Positions 12,403 to 23,728 of a stretch of 64,000 bases of DNA are shown piece by piece (position 1 is the stretch's first letter; the number at the start of each line of letters is the position of its first letter). Both the position numbers and the translations under genes were made by a program. The notes beneath the pieces were generated by a model. The model saw only the letters and a program-made list of their open reading frames with translations, did not search any database and was not told the DNA's origin. This stretch comes from Scylla paramamosain (lineage: Eukaryota > Arthropoda > Malacostraca > Decapoda > Portunidae), in contig NW_026973750.1 in NCBI RefSeq assembly GCF_035594125.1, forward strand, positions 236,501 to 300,500, in the 5' to 3' direction.

Positions 12403-13080
12403 ATTATGAACCCACTGGTAGATGTTATGAATATTACTGTGTGTTTGCAATGGACCAATACCTATTTACTTAGCTAAGGGAGTTTTAGCCACACTGAAAA
12501 AAATGTTACCAGGATCAGAGCCAGGGACCCAACTCACATGTATCCCACCAAACACTTTCTCCAAAGTCAACCCTTTTGGAAGTGTTTTCATTTAGTAGTA
12601 GTTGAATTTTAATGCAAAACAGGCGACAGCAAAATTATAGTTCTAAAATAATTATTCGTGATTGTAAGGAAAACAATTGAAATTCATATGAGATGATAAA
12701 GCCAATGCTTGCTTCTACAATTTTCCAGAATCTGTTGTGATTTGAAGCCACTTAGGATATCAAAGTAAATTTTGAAATGTATGCTTTTTGTAAGTCAAAT
12801 GTTTTTATTTTTTTCATTTATTTATTTTTTTATTTTTATACAGTATTTTTCTAACTAGGAATCCCATTCCCTGATTAGCAAAGAGGACAGGCCAATGTAA
12901 GAGAAAATCCCACTGAATAAGACTTGATTCACCATTTACTAAAAGTCAGGTAATTGCAAGAAGTAGCCTTCTCAGTGGAAACTGAACATCCACACAAAGT
13001 TACTAGCAGTGTTAGATGGAATTCAGAAATTCTACTGTATGGAGACAAGTTCACTCTACATACCACATGCTCTTCTCAGC
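12403..13080. other. No recognised feature
   Basis: AT-rich sequence without a convincing open frame, RNA gene or transposon terminus. Confidence 0.5.
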
Positions 13081-13084
13081 AAAT

Positions 13085-13490
13085 AAAACTATAATAAAAC
13101 CTTTATCTATATGATATATCCATATAGCATTGCAGGCCAATAGCCTTTTGTCAGCATATAAATTTATGATAAATGTACTTTTACTTAAGTGATGTGTACC
13201 TATATAACATTACAGGCTAACAGCTTCTGTCAGGAAATAAATCTGTAACCTTTACATAAACTGTATAATATATCCATATAGCATTGCAGGCTAATAGCCT
13301 GTGTCAGCAAAGAAAAGTATAATAGATATATAATTACATAAACTATATTTATATGTATAAAGCATTGCAGGCATATCACCATATCAGCCTGTGTCAGCAA
13401 ATAAGTGTAATAAATATACATTTACACTGGCTACATAATATATCTATATAACAATGCAGCCTAATAAGCTTTGTCTGCAAATAATGCTAG
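13085..13490. repeat. Degenerate ~80-bp tandem repeat, five copies
   Basis: The motif pair TATAGCATTGCAGGC and TGTCAGCAAATAA recurs about every 75-90 bp (near 13,127, 13,208, 13,281, 13,360 and 13,453), each with a TATATCTATATA-type AT spacer. Not coding. Confidence 0.85.
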
Positions 13491-13751
13491 GACATTCACT
13501 GTCCATATGCAAGATTTAGTGTGCACTGTATAAAAATTTATTCTCTAATCTATTGTGTCAGTTCCTCAGTAAAATCATACAATTTATATTTGTCTGGCTT
13601 TCTTGCACAGTCATCCTTAGTAATTCCTAATATTATAGGTTGACTGTACTTAGAAGCAGTACTTTTTTCTTATCATTATTTTTGGTGGGTACTACATGAT
13701 AATTCAGTCATGTCCTCATTATCTTTAGTCCAGTACACCTGGTATGATGTC

Positions 13752-14570
13752 TTACCTTTCAGTGACTGCTTTTATCTCTGGTGATATGCCTTTTCTCATG
13801 CAATCTACTGTACCTATGCCAGCAATTCCTTGTGTTTGAAGCCACTCAAACAACTCTAGGCTGGCACACAGTCTGTCTTGACTACCACTAAGGTCTACAA
13901 ATTCTTGTATCTGACTTACAAGAATCTTCACTGTTGGAAGTGACCCACAGATGTAGTGGGGTCGAGGGTCTCCAGAGGGTCTACCTGAGTATACTATCAT
14001 CCTGAAGGTGAATGTAATTCTTACCACATTCACAAATGTATACAACAGACCATATCACTTAGGTTTGCTCTTATTGTACTGCCTGAATCCTATTTGATTT
14101 CTACAAGAATATATAGTTTAATCAATGGTTGAGAAGTCAGCTGGTTTCAACACTGAACAGGTATGGTTATTACAATTTTTAAAAAGATTCCTGACTGCAG
14201 CAAACCAGTCATGTAGCAATCTCTGATGTCTGGTATCAACATTGTCAAAAGTTAGGTTTGCATGTAAAAATCCTAATCTATTCACAGACATTACTGCACC
14301 AAATACAGGGTAACCAAATTCTTCCCTGAAAAGTGTTTAATATTTGTTTTGGCATAATAAACCATGTGCATACAAAAAAAAAAATCAAATAAATAAAATC
14401 AGTGCAATCTGTTACCCTGATGTGTGATGGGAGCTTGCCATTATTTGACGGCCTCTGATAAATTGCAATTTTCTGATTAGTATGGTACACAATATTGGAA
14501 ATCATATCAGATTTGAGCAAGTCCCATGCCATTTCTTCTGAATTTACTGACCTCACGTCTTTAAACAACT
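13752..14570 (-). pseudogene. piggyBac-like transposase remnant
   Basis: On the minus strand, 14,045-13,752 reads MIVYSGRPSGDPRPHY, GSQDRLCASLELFEWL and then GTVDCMRKGISPEIK. This resembles the central DDE region of piggyBac-type transposases (Pfam DDE_Tnp_1_7: a Y-x-S-L-x-L-F/A block followed by G-T-x-R/K-G-I-P). Upstream on the same strand are a VLKPADFSTID stretch and, at 14,568-14,400, SVNSEEMAWDLLKSDM. Stops between the pieces, an A-rich run near 14,370 and the lack of one continuous frame mark it as a dead copy. The superfamily call rests on motif recall and was not searched. Confidence 0.6.
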
Positions 14571-14574
14571 GGTC

Positions 14575-14850
14575 ATTGAACTAACTAATCTGTTTCTAAC
14601 TAATGTCTTCCTATTTCTCCATAGGAGCCACTCTTCATAATAATTATGAAGAGTGGCTCCCACAGAGAAATAACAAGACATTAGTAAGAAACAGGTTAGT
14701 TGATTCCTTGACCAGCTATTTAGATGAAAGTAAATATGATAATTTTGTATTACCAGGCAAGCTACAGGAATATTCAGTGTTGTAGAATGTTTGAAAGGAG
14801 ATGTGAGGTGAGTTGATTCAGAAGAAATGGTCAACTCATTGATCACTGAT
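14575..14850. repeat. Inverted duplication of a transposase segment (hairpin)
   Basis: A near-perfect inverted repeat is centred at about 14,643 (left arm TAATGTCTTCCTATTTCTCC, right arm GAGAAATAACAAGACATTAG). Both strands encode a GATLHN.YEEWL block followed by KTLVRNRLV. The + arm continues into VDSEEMVNSL, matching NSEEMAWDLL of the adjacent minus-strand piggyBac-like remnant. It is thus two head-to-head copies of the same coding segment, not a new gene. Confidence 0.65.
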
Positions 14851-15435
14851 TTTCGTCTGTCATATTGTGTTTTTTAGTGATCAAAAGAAAAGTATAAAAT
14901 ATCATAAATTAGGCTGATTCTTTTGCATGTTTTTTTTACATGGTCATTTTTTATCAAATTTTTATTGACATAGTAAGAATAATTTCTTAAAACTCTCTCT
15001 CTTGCTTAGAATTTTGTTTTATTTTGAAAAAAATCAACTATGGTGGTTCATTTTCAACCCATGCTGCAGGGAATAGGGTTAAGGGGCAAGGATAAACCAG
15101 TGTATACTGATGGGCTTGCCAAAAATAGGATGTACCTTATAATTATGCTTGTGCTTCTTCAGTGCTGGAAAATGAAGTAATATTTTGCATTTGCATCCAT
15201 TGAGCTTTTATGTTGTACTTGCTCATGTTTTATTTCTTTCACTTCTCTTTCAAACAGAGTGTGATTAAAACCTTTGTATTATTGAATATCCAGCAGTGTC
15301 ATCAAAATGGGGTTAGAAATAAAAGTGGTTCTTCAGTAGTCATTAAGAATAGAACTTAAGCTGCAAGAAACCAGTAAACCTGAAAGTGTCAGTCCCTAAG
15401 AAGTAAGTGCAGCTGTATTACATGTTTGTCTGTGT
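14851..15435. other. No recognised feature
   Basis: AT-rich intergenic or 5' flanking sequence of the gene starting near 15.4 kb. No exon could be supported. Confidence 0.4.
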
Positions 15436-15592
15436 ATGGATAGCTTTGTGCCTTGCCTCACAGTGGAGCATGGAGGGCCGGCACAGGAGAGGGCCATGAT
15501 GTGGATGAGGAGTGGTGAGAGTGACACTGGCCAGGAAAGCAGTGATGAGTGTCCTCCAGGCCCTGCAAATGCCTCCTGCACACTGAAGACAA
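15436..15592 (+). CDS. Unidentified cellular gene, exon A (possible first coding exon)
   Basis: Only one frame stays open to a canonical donor (ACAA|GTAAGTG at 15,593). It reads VEHGGPAQERAMMWM, then an acidic SGESDTGQESSDE stretch and SCTLKT. It may start at the in-frame ATG at 15,436 (MDSFVPCLT...) or at the acceptor CTTGCCTCACAG ending at 15,463. The donor is phase 1. The following 112-bp intron ends in a strong acceptor at 15,704 that restores the phase, which is the main support for this exon. I do not recognise the protein family. Confidence 0.5.
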
Positions 15593-15704
15593 GTAAGTGC
15601 TGTGGTGTTTCTTGGCATTTGGTAAGAGTACTCTGTTCTGTGCAGCTTCCTTGTGGTACACTTATGAATATTTGTAGGTATTGTTTGCCTCATTCATTTT
15701 ACAG

Positions 15705-15929
15705 ATATCCCTAAGTATGGCTCTGTTTTTGTTGGTACATTCTTTAAAGCATGATGTATTTTAAGGCGTCTTCTTCAGTTCTTTGCAAGCGCCTTGGAAA
15801 CTGTCATATTCCGACACATGCCTTTCGAGCAGGTCTCCTGGAAGCTTCAGAAGCTTCAGAACCTTATAACTACCCTGGGCCGCAAGCTTTTTAATGGCTT
15901 GCGAGAAATGTGGGTGGGCAGCAGGGTGG
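15705..15929 (+). CDS. Unidentified cellular gene, exon B (contains in-frame TGA)
   Basis: The acceptor TTGCCTCATTCATTTTACAG ends at 15,704. In phase with exon A the frame reads NIPKYGSVFVGTFFKA, a TGA at 15,752-15,754, and then RRLLQFFASALETVIFRHMPF and LITTLGRKLFNGLREMWVG. Composition on both sides of the TGA looks like one helical protein domain, so the stop looks like a lesion or sequence error. No GT donor at the 3' end has phase 1, which exon C needs, so an exon or exact boundary is missing or the copy is decaying. Family not recognised. Confidence 0.5.
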
Positions 15930-17154
15930 AGTGAAAGACAGCCACTCACAGGCAGTGATGTAAACATATTAGGTGAAGACAAGCTGATGTGCATGTATTG
16001 TTTTAAATATAATCTCAAACATACAGAATTATCTGCATACAAGTCAGTCATGAGTGAAAACTATTAATAAAACTGTGTAGCATGAAATGCTTCTAATTAA
16101 GTGAACAGTATCATTTGCTTACAATGAGCTTGGAACAGTCAAGCCTTCCAGCAGCATGCAGCTTTCTGGCAGGGCAGGTAAAGGTGTCTGAATGGCCTTC
16201 CTGTCTTGGGCCACGACTCCCAACACATCATCATGTTCAGGTACAATGCCATAGTGCAGTGTGAGGTCATGACTGATACAACCAGTTCACGCTAAGATAC
16301 TCTTCAGAGTGGCTAGTATTTGCACATGTGATGAAGACAGGTCTGAAGAAGCGATACACAGGATAGAACATGGCGGAATCTGAGTACCAGGGCAGGGGAC
16401 CTTGCTCTCACTTCTGTGAATGACCTAGGACCTGGAGAGGTGCTAGACCTGCTCCCTGCATCACAGTTTCCCCTTGCTTCATAATTGCTAATAAGAGAAC
16501 ATACTTCATTATATTATAATATTTGTAGTCTGTCTAGACAGACTACAAATATACAGAATACAAATAGGATAATAAATAGGGATACCTAAGAAATGGAACG
16601 CACCCAAAACACGGAAATAGTGCAAAAAAACAGCAGAGATGCTTTGACATTGCATTTCATAACTGCTGTATGTACATTACCATGCATTAAGTTTTAGTAG
16701 TCATATTTGGCTAACATCAGGCATCATTTTCACCCATAATGTCTATTACTGTATGCCTGTTCTCTAAATGTAACAAACATTAAACAAGAATAACCAATGT
16801 GTCTGCCTCTTTCCTTCAATCAGAAAAAAAAAAAGGGAAAAAAGGCAAAGAATCGGCCTATACAATTACTTTCATTAAACTGACAATATCACAAGGCCTG
16901 GAAGACTAGCTATTCACTCCTGAATAGCATAAACTTCAAGGAGCAAGTGGTTAAGTCTGCTGCAGTCTCTGTGAGGAACACATTGCCAATGAACTGTACG
17001 ACACTTTTTCCTTGAGTAACACATCAGGCAACTCTGCTGGTCTGTTCTTCAGTGGTCAACTGGGCAGAACTCCAAGGGGCTAAAAATCTAAGCCCTTATA
17101 TGAACTGAAGAAGACGCCTATGGTAATAAAGGTTATCTTCTGAGTGAAAAGAAT
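15930..17154. other. Intronic sequence, no recognised feature
   Basis: Presumed intron between exons B and C. A short perfect palindrome around TCTGTCTAGACAGA lies at about 16,530. No transposon or RNA gene recognised. A further small exon may be hidden here, as the B-to-C phase mismatch suggests. Confidence 0.4.
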
Positions 17155-17189
17155 GTGAAGAGCAATAATGGAGTGTTCAGACAGATAGT

Positions 17190-17400
17190 GTGTGTGTGTG
17201 TGTGTGTGTGTGTAGACCAATGTTCATTGTGTTATGTAATGTATAGTTTATTGTATTTTCATGTGTTCTATAATAAAGTAAGTTTTTATTTTTATTTATT
17301 TGTTTATTTATTTATTTATTTATTATTTGTTTGTTTGTTTGTTTGTTTGTTTGTTTGTTTGTTTGTTTAATTATTTTCTGTGTGTGTGTGTGTGTGAGTG
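17190..17400. repeat. (TG)n, (TTTA)n and (TTTG)n microsatellites
   Basis: TG run at about 17,190-17,213, TTTA-rich then TTTG tetranucleotide run at about 17,285-17,370, and a second TG run at about 17,380-17,398. Confidence 0.95.
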
Positions 17401-17483
17401 TGAGAATCCATGAGCACAGACATGAAGCTGATTGGGTTCCAGTGTCAAGGGGATGTTTAGAATAACAGTGAGTTCACCTGCAG

Positions 17484-17619
17484 CAGGGAAGGTGGAGGTG
17501 CTGATGAGGTGCCTGATGCTGCTTGTGGCAATGCTGCACTACCCAGCCCACACCTGGGACCTGCAGCCGTGGCAGAAGTTGACGCAGGTGTTGACCAAAT
17601 TTTACCAGGCCTGGGTCCG
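17484..17619 (+). CDS. Unidentified cellular gene, exon C
   Basis: Acceptor CACCTGCAG (17,483; the next CAG at 17,486 is equally in phase) and donor GTCCG|GTACGTG at 17,620. The frame encodes GKVEVLMRCLMLLVAMLHYP, then HTWDLQPWQKLTQVL and KFYQAWVR: a helical, Leu/Trp-rich segment. It ends in phase 2, which exon D at 29.2 kb completes (R). GC-richer codon use than the surrounding AT-rich intron supports real coding sequence. Family unknown. Confidence 0.6.
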
Positions 17620-18324
17620 GTACGTGTCTTGCAGGCTTACTTTTCTTGCAGTCTTTTGAGTGGCTAGTTAACTCTTTTGTGCTTGTGGTCATCCTTTGTT
17701 CATTTGACTCCTCTTGGCCACAGAACTATTTAATAGACTGTGGCATATAAAAGTTATTGGTAATTATGGTAAAAATTACACAGCAGTGAGAGGGTTAATG
17801 ATTTTTTTGTTGGGGACTTCACTTGATTTTGATTTCCAGTGTGGAAGTCATCAGCATTCCAGACTTCACCATTTCATGAGGCCAGGTTATGTGTACAAGT
17901 CATCTTTTGTTGTCACAAGAGAAGTGAAGTGCTTCTCAGTTTGGCTGTCACCAGGTCTATGAATCTGAATTTGCAATTCTTTTCTCTTCCTTTTTGGGAG
18001 AGAATTAATGGGCTTTTTCTCTTTTCTGAATTTGTTCTTGGCCCTGGTGTGTCTGCCTTGTGCATTAAAAAAAGTTATAGAAATAGTATGTTGTTGGTGC
18101 CATCCATCAGTGTGGGAAGGTATTAACCAGGTAGGCTTTCAGTAACACAGTGGTCTGCTGGCTTACCCCCTCATCCCTATACTGTCTGTACACCACACTG
18201 ACATTCCTCCAAGGCAGGCACCGTTATTCCTGTTTACTATCCTTTACTTACAGCATTTTCTGTTTTACTATTTATTTATTTACTTATTTATTTATTTGTG
18301 GGTATTTACTTAGTTGTATTTTCC
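17620..18324. other. Start of the ~11.5-kb intron
   Basis: Unique AT-rich DNA with TTTA repeats at about 18,270-18,300. No other feature recognised. Confidence 0.4.
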
Positions 18325-19041
18325 TTGTATTTACCTAGTTGTATTGTACAGGGTACAAGCTAAAGCTCATTTGTCCCGTCTCCATATCTGCAGTTATCCA
18401 ATTTCTTTTTAAATTGGCTCACACTGACAGCTGTAACCGCCTCCTCACTTAATCTATTCCAGAGGTCAATGCTTTAATACAGGAAACTATATTTCTTGAT
18501 GTCACTGAGATATTTACTCTTCTTAATGTTTTTTTGTATGTCCTCTCGTACATCTTGTTCCCTCATCCATATGCATCTCCATAACTTGCCTGTCTGCCTT
18601 TTTCATACAGTTTATTAATTTGTACATTGTTATTAAGTCTCCCCTTTCTCTTCTCTCTTCTAATGTTATTAATCTTGTTTCTTCCAGTCGCTCTTCCTAA
18701 GTCTTTTCCATCAATTCTGGCACCCTCTTCGTTGCTGTCATCTGTGTTGTTTCCAATTTCCTTGTATTCTTCTACCTATGTGGAGACCAAGCGACTGCAA
18801 CATACTCCAGATTGGGGCATATCATGGTTGTATTTATTTTTTTCATTGTATCCATGTCCATGTAGGTGAAAGCCACTCTAGTTACTTGAGGGGAGTGGAT
18901 GCTTGTTACTCTTAGAGGTGACATTAATTTTTTCCAATACACATGATTTTTTGTGTGCATGTATCTTAGTATGTAGAGCATGAAACCCTTAATTTTCATT
19001 GAGATCTGCTCATTAGTTTTGGAAAAAAATATATTTAACAC
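18325..19041 (-). mobile_element. CR1 3' fragment, minus strand
   Basis: Starts with the reverse complement of the CR1 terminus (GTATTTACCTAGTTGTATTG). It continues through the C-terminal region and ends upstream in a minus frame with TRVAFTYMDMDTMKKINTTM and ICPNLEYVAVAWSPH at 19,041-18,772. It carries the same domain as the fragment at 126-247. Truncated at 5', frame broken. Confidence 0.75.
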
Positions 19042-19540
19042 TCAAAATATAAAAAAATGGCATCATTATCACTTGAATTTCTCATTTGTTTTTCAACCAA
19101 CTGCTTCAAAAATCATTCTCTGTAATACACATACACATTTCCTCATTTCCCTTAAAAATGGATTTTCGATAAGACATTTCACACAGAAATAAGACAAACA
19201 ATGACATCAATGACAAAAATGTTCCATTTTTTTATTTAAAAAAAAAATTACCATGATATGAACAACTTTTTAAAAATCTGTTCTTGGGGGAAAAAAGGCC
19301 TTTCTTTCCTCTTTCCAGAGATATCTTTACATTTGCATTATCTTGTAAGTTAGTGGTGAAATTGCACTTGAAATGTGGAAAATACAAATTTTGGAATATG
19401 AGGTGTTTTCTTCCAAGGAGTGTATCATTGCATGTGTTTGCTTTTTCAGTAAAATCTTAAAAATAATAGGTGAAAAATAACAGCCAAAAGTAAACCAGTG
19501 TTTATTATCATGCTCGGGTCTAATTGGCACCTGGTCCCGT
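19042..19540. other. No recognised feature
   Basis: AT-rich sequence between two retrotransposon fragments. Confidence 0.4.
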
Positions 19541-20575
19541 CCTGTTTTTTTAACAAAGGAGGGACACCAGCCAAGGGCAACAAAAATCCAATAAAAAAAA
19601 GGCCCATTGAGATGTCAATCCCTGAATAGGGTCAAAAATTGAAGGATAAGTGTCTTGAAACCTCCATCTTGAAGGATTTCAAGTCATAGGAAGGTGTAAA
19701 TACAGAAGCAGGCAGGGAGTTCCAGAGTTTACCAGAGAAAGGGACGAATGACTGAAGAGAAGGAAGGATGAATACTGGTTAACTTGCATCAGAGAGGTGG
19801 ACAGAATAGGGGTGAGAGAAAGAAGAAAGTCTTGTGCAGCAAGGCCATGGGAGGAGTGGAGGCATGTAGTTAGCTAAATCAGAAGAGCAGTTAGCTTGAA
19901 AATAGCAGGTGAAGATAGCAAGAGATACAACATTGTGGTGATGAGGAAGAGGCTGAAGACAGTCAGTTAGAGGAGAGGAGTTGATGAGAGGAAAAGCTTT
20001 TGATTCCACCCTGTCTAGAAGGGTGTTATGACTGGAACTTCCCAGACATGTGAAGCATACTCCATACATGGACGGATAAGGCCCCTGTACAGAGTTAGCA
20101 GCTGGGGGAGTGAGAAAAACTGGTGGAGACGTCTCAGAACACCTAGCTTCATAGAAGCTGTTTTAGCTAGAGATGAGATATGAAGTTTCCAGTTTAGACT
20201 GAGGGTGTCCAGTGAAGAAGAGTGGGACAGTTGAGTGTCATTGGAAAAGAAGGGATAATTGTCTGGAAAGTTGATAGATGGAGGAATTGAGTTTTTGAGG
20301 CATAGAACAATCCTAAGTTTGCTCTGCCTCAGTCAAATTTTAGAGAGATCCAAAGTTAGGCATTCTGTGGCTTCCCTGGATGAGCTGTTTACCTCCTGAA
20401 GAGTTGGACCTCAACAAAAAAGATGTGGAAAAGTGCAGGATGGTATCATGAATGTTAGAGTAAATACAAAAAGAAGTTTGGTTTAGAAGATCATTGATGA
20501 ATAATAGGAAGAGAATGGGTGACAAAATCCCTAAAATAGTGTTTTTATCCTCACATCTGGTGTGATGCAGCACTA
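19541..20575 (-). mobile_element. 5'-truncated, decayed copy of the non-LTR family also at 24.4-27.3 kb
   Basis: The reverse complement follows the 3' end of the 24.4-27.3 kb element: 3' UTR with GGGCAACAAAAATCC, the FSGKLWN C-terminus, then the region up to RT motif B ([17 protein letters not shown]). The catalytic YADD motif is replaced by YSNIHD, and frameshifts occur, so this copy is inactive and older than its relatives at 24.4, 37 and 48 kb. Confidence 0.85.
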
Positions 20576-20618
20576 ACTGTGAAGTACTACCATCACATCA
20601 AAACTGCATGTGTGTAAT

Positions 20619-20792
<174 letters not shown>

Positions 20793-20844
20793 CTTTTCTT
20801 TCCCATTCCCTCTCTCTCCCTTACCTGACCTTTTGCTTTTCTCC

Positions 20845-21015
20845 CTTCATCCATCCATCCATCCATCTATACATCCATCCATTTATTCATTCATTCATTC
20901 ATTCATTCATTCATTCATTCATTCATTCATTCATTCATCCATCCATTTATCCATCCATTCATCAATCCATCTATGCATCCATCCATTTATGCAACCATCC
21001 ATCCATCCATTCCAG
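20845..21015. repeat. (CATC)n / (ATTC)n tetranucleotide repeats
   Basis: Interleaved CATC and CATT tetranucleotides over about 170 bp. Confidence 0.95.
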
Positions 21016-21177
21016 AAAACAAAAAAACTTATATGTGTATATCTTACTGGTGTAATTTGAAGACAAGTGTTCCTGAAAGTTGAGGAGAAGAAAAAAAACA
21101 ATCATTCATTGGTTTAAGTGGAAAGTTAATGAAGAAATAAATACTTTTGCTAAGACAATCAAGATTACAAAATCAAG

Positions 21178-21180
<3 letters not shown>

Positions 21181-21256
<76 letters not shown>

Positions 21257-21265
21257 ACAAAAAAA
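21181..21265. repeat. (AC)n microsatellite
   Basis: AC run at 21,181-21,250 with an imperfect A-rich end, beside the distal end of the Gypsy LTR. Confidence 0.95.
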
Positions 21266-21284
21266 CGGATTGAGGAGGATTCCT

Positions 21285-22083
21285 ATCCATTAAAATCCTC
21301 TTTGGGGTTGCACCACCTAGCTAACTAACTAAACACTATGGATCCCAGAGCGCTTATCTCTCTCTATGTTGAGTGGAAGTCCCGTGCAGTTCCTTAGGCA
21401 GGTCAGGGTCTAGGTGTCTGGTGAGCTGACCACATTATCACATGGACTCGCCAGTTGTGAAGACGCTGTGGGAGGAGTGGTGATTGCATTAAGGAAGACC
21501 CACAGGTAGGGTCCTTCACAGTCTTGTGGTGTCTATGTCGTCACAGGGGTCACCTTGCTTCCTTGCAGGATGACCTGGCTTCACCTTGTCCCACTGCTTG
21601 TCCCTCCTTTTCCACTTGGTCCCTCCTTAACGGTGCTGTGTCTCATCACAGGCACTTACACTTAACCACGCACAGTGCTATAGCCTTTTAATATGCAAGA
21701 AAATATCCATAACATATTCACAATTAACAGTTCACTCCAAAGTATCCACTTCTGCACTGCAATGAAACGTAGGGATGGGCATGGTGAGGCAGCAGTCAGG
21801 TAAACAGCAATACATCAGACTTGAGTTGAAGTTGATCCAATACATTGGTACCCAGTGTGGAAGCAGGCAGCACAGGGTGAGGCTAATCGAGGTGTGGTGA
21901 GGAGAGGCACAGCCTAAGCTGCAGTGTGTAGGTAGTCAGGGGTTGCCTCCTGCCACAGTTCTGCCTCCCTATATATCCTACGCTGACTCGGCCTTAGTGA
22001 CGTGGCCTACTTGTAGTGGTGTTTCATGGAGCCAAGAGGGTGCTTTGTGATGCTGACTTGCTTCGAAGCTTCGGGGCACCACA
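21285..22083 (-). mobile_element. Gypsy-type 3' LTR (distal end uncertain)
   Basis: On the minus strand the LTR begins TGTGGTGCCCCG at 22,083, right after a polypurine tract. A TATA-like GGATATATAGGG lies near 21,972, about 110 bp in, as expected for an LTR promoter. The far end is placed near 21,285 by change of sequence, not by a confirmed CA end or target duplication. No second LTR was seen on the other side of the element, so length and end are unconfirmed. Confidence 0.55.
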
Positions 22084-22097
22084 ATACTCCCCCTCTT
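22084..22097 (-). other. Polypurine tract of the Gypsy element
   Basis: Minus strand AAGAGGGGGAGTAT immediately precedes the TGTGG start of the LTR. This is the position and composition of a retroviral-type plus-strand primer. Confidence 0.7.
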
Positions 22098-22216
22098 GGG
22101 CAAATCTGCTCGGTAGCTTGTCGATCTGTGAAAAATGTGGTCATGAGAAGGTGCAGTGATTAATGATGCATACCTCTGGTGGTTGAGAACCTCCCACTTC
22201 TGGTTGTTGTTCTTTG

Positions 22217-22775
22217 TCATAGAAATTCTGGGGAAGCTAATTCATCATCACTTGTCATCTCTGGGTAATTTTGAGAATTAGGAGGATTGGAGATGTAAAT
22301 GTAACCAGGAGTTTGTGGATATTGAGTGGTAGGCAAGGGGCGATGAGAGAGATAAGGAAGTCGTTGTGGTGTCTTATTGTGAAGAACACGTCTAGGAGAG
22401 AAATCATGCGGTATCCTAGCAGATTTTAGTCGATCCACTGAGATATTTTCCTGTTTGCTTCCTCGACTCACAGTAAAATACTTATCATGCCTTGAAATAA
22501 TCTTTCAGGGACTGTCATAAGGGCAGTCAAGGGGACGGCGTCTGGGGTCATGTCATATCCACACGTACTCTGCTTCCTGCAGATCCCGCGGGACGTAAGG
22601 CTCTTGTTTTGTAAGCTGATGAGGTGGAGTAGGGAACGTCTTTGAAGTGATCTGACAGAGAGAGTCCAGAAATGCGTACTTGTCATTACTATCCTCTTTG
22701 TTCATTGTTGCATGGAACTGCCCTGTTAAGCGTAGGGTCTGGCTGAAGGTAAGTTCTGCTGGACTTGCTTGCAAA
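22217..22775 (-). pseudogene. Gypsy integrase C-terminal region
   Basis: Minus frames carry a block near 22,560 that becomes readable across a frameshift, followed by ISRHDKYFTVSRGSKQE and ISVDRLKSA (22,510-22,400). This matches the Gypsy integrase C-terminal SH3-like pattern that ends in a SVDRLKPA-type motif. A proline-rich tail then leads to the polypurine tract. At least one frameshift separates it from the catalytic core. Confidence 0.7.
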
Positions 22776-22780
22776 TCTTC

Positions 22781-23185
22781 CTAAGTTGTGGTGTGAAGGG
22801 TGAGCATCACAAGCAGTAAAAAGTCATCCCAACAGTATGGGTGAGGTTGAGTTTTCAGGGCATCCTTGAGGTGGCAGTGAAAATGTTCAATCATACTGTT
22901 AGCTTGTGGATGGTAAGCAGTCATGTGATTATGAGTTATGTCTAGAAACAACATCAGCTTCTGCCATAGGTGGGATTCAAACTGGGCATCATGGTCAGTG
23001 ATGACTATGTTAGGTGTGCCAAAGTGAGAGACCCATCCTGAGAGAAATGCTGAAGCTGTCAATTCTGCAGAGATGTCAGACATTGGAGTTACTGTAGTCC
23101 ATCTGGTGAAACAATCAATGCAAGTTAGCAAATACCTGTGTCCTCTAGACGGAGGCCAAGGACCTAGAATATCCACATGAACCAT
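22781..23185 (-). pseudogene. Gypsy integrase catalytic core
   Basis: A 134-codon minus frame starts MVHVDILGPWPPSRGHRYLL (first catalytic Asp in VHVDILG) and has DCFTRW, TDHDAQFES (second Asp) and, about 35 residues later, ANSMIEHFH (catalytic Glu; usually G-M-V-E-R-F-H). The D,D-35-E spacing is retained but surrounding residues have drifted. The frame is cut off from the upstream zinc-binding region by a frameshift near 23,190. Role in the family: insertion of the cDNA copy into host DNA. This copy looks inactive. Confidence 0.85.
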
Positions 23186-23194
23186 CTGAAACCT

Positions 23195-23590
23195 ACATCT
23201 TGGTAAAAGAAAAGGGTTGCAATAGAGCTTTCACATGACAATGAACCTTTGATGCCTGACAGAAGATACATTGCTGGGTCCAGGAGTGAATGTCTGCGCA
23301 AATCTGAGGCCACACCACAGACCAAGTTAAGAGTAATTGCATGGCTTTGACTCCAGGATGACTCAGGTTGTGAAAGTGGTTGAAAACTGTTTGTCAATGA
23401 GATCTTGGAAAGAACGGTCTCGCTTCTCCTCCCAACACGTCGCACCACAACTGAAGGAATGAACCAGGAAGAGATGAAGTTGTAAAGACATGGGATTTCT
23501 TCTAAACTCAGCAATCTTGTCGTCGGTCTCTTGCGCGATAGCGATTTGTCAGTAATCAAGCAGCAGCAGGTATTGAGACATGGTAGCAAT
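23195..23590 (-). pseudogene. Gypsy integrase zinc-binding region
   Basis: Across shifted minus frames there is an H-x4-H-like NHFHNLSHPGVKA followed by QQCISCQASKVH (CxxC), the HHCC finger preceding the integrase core. The continuous frame listed over this stretch (23,589-23,164) is out of phase with the ancestral one. Confidence 0.65.
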
Positions 23591-23728
23591 GGAGCATGAG
23601 AGAACGTCAGCCACAGGATTCTTAACTCCCCTAATGTGACGAATGTGATTCATGAAATCAAGAGATATATGAGAGCTATTGCTGCACTCATGGAGTGTAG
23701 GTGTCTGAAGGGCATGTCATAGCAAATG

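Noticed and set aside
15752..15754. Selenocysteine recoding of the TGA in exon B
   Set aside because: No SECIS-like hairpin was recognised downstream and the family is not a known selenoprotein. A lesion or sequence error is simpler.
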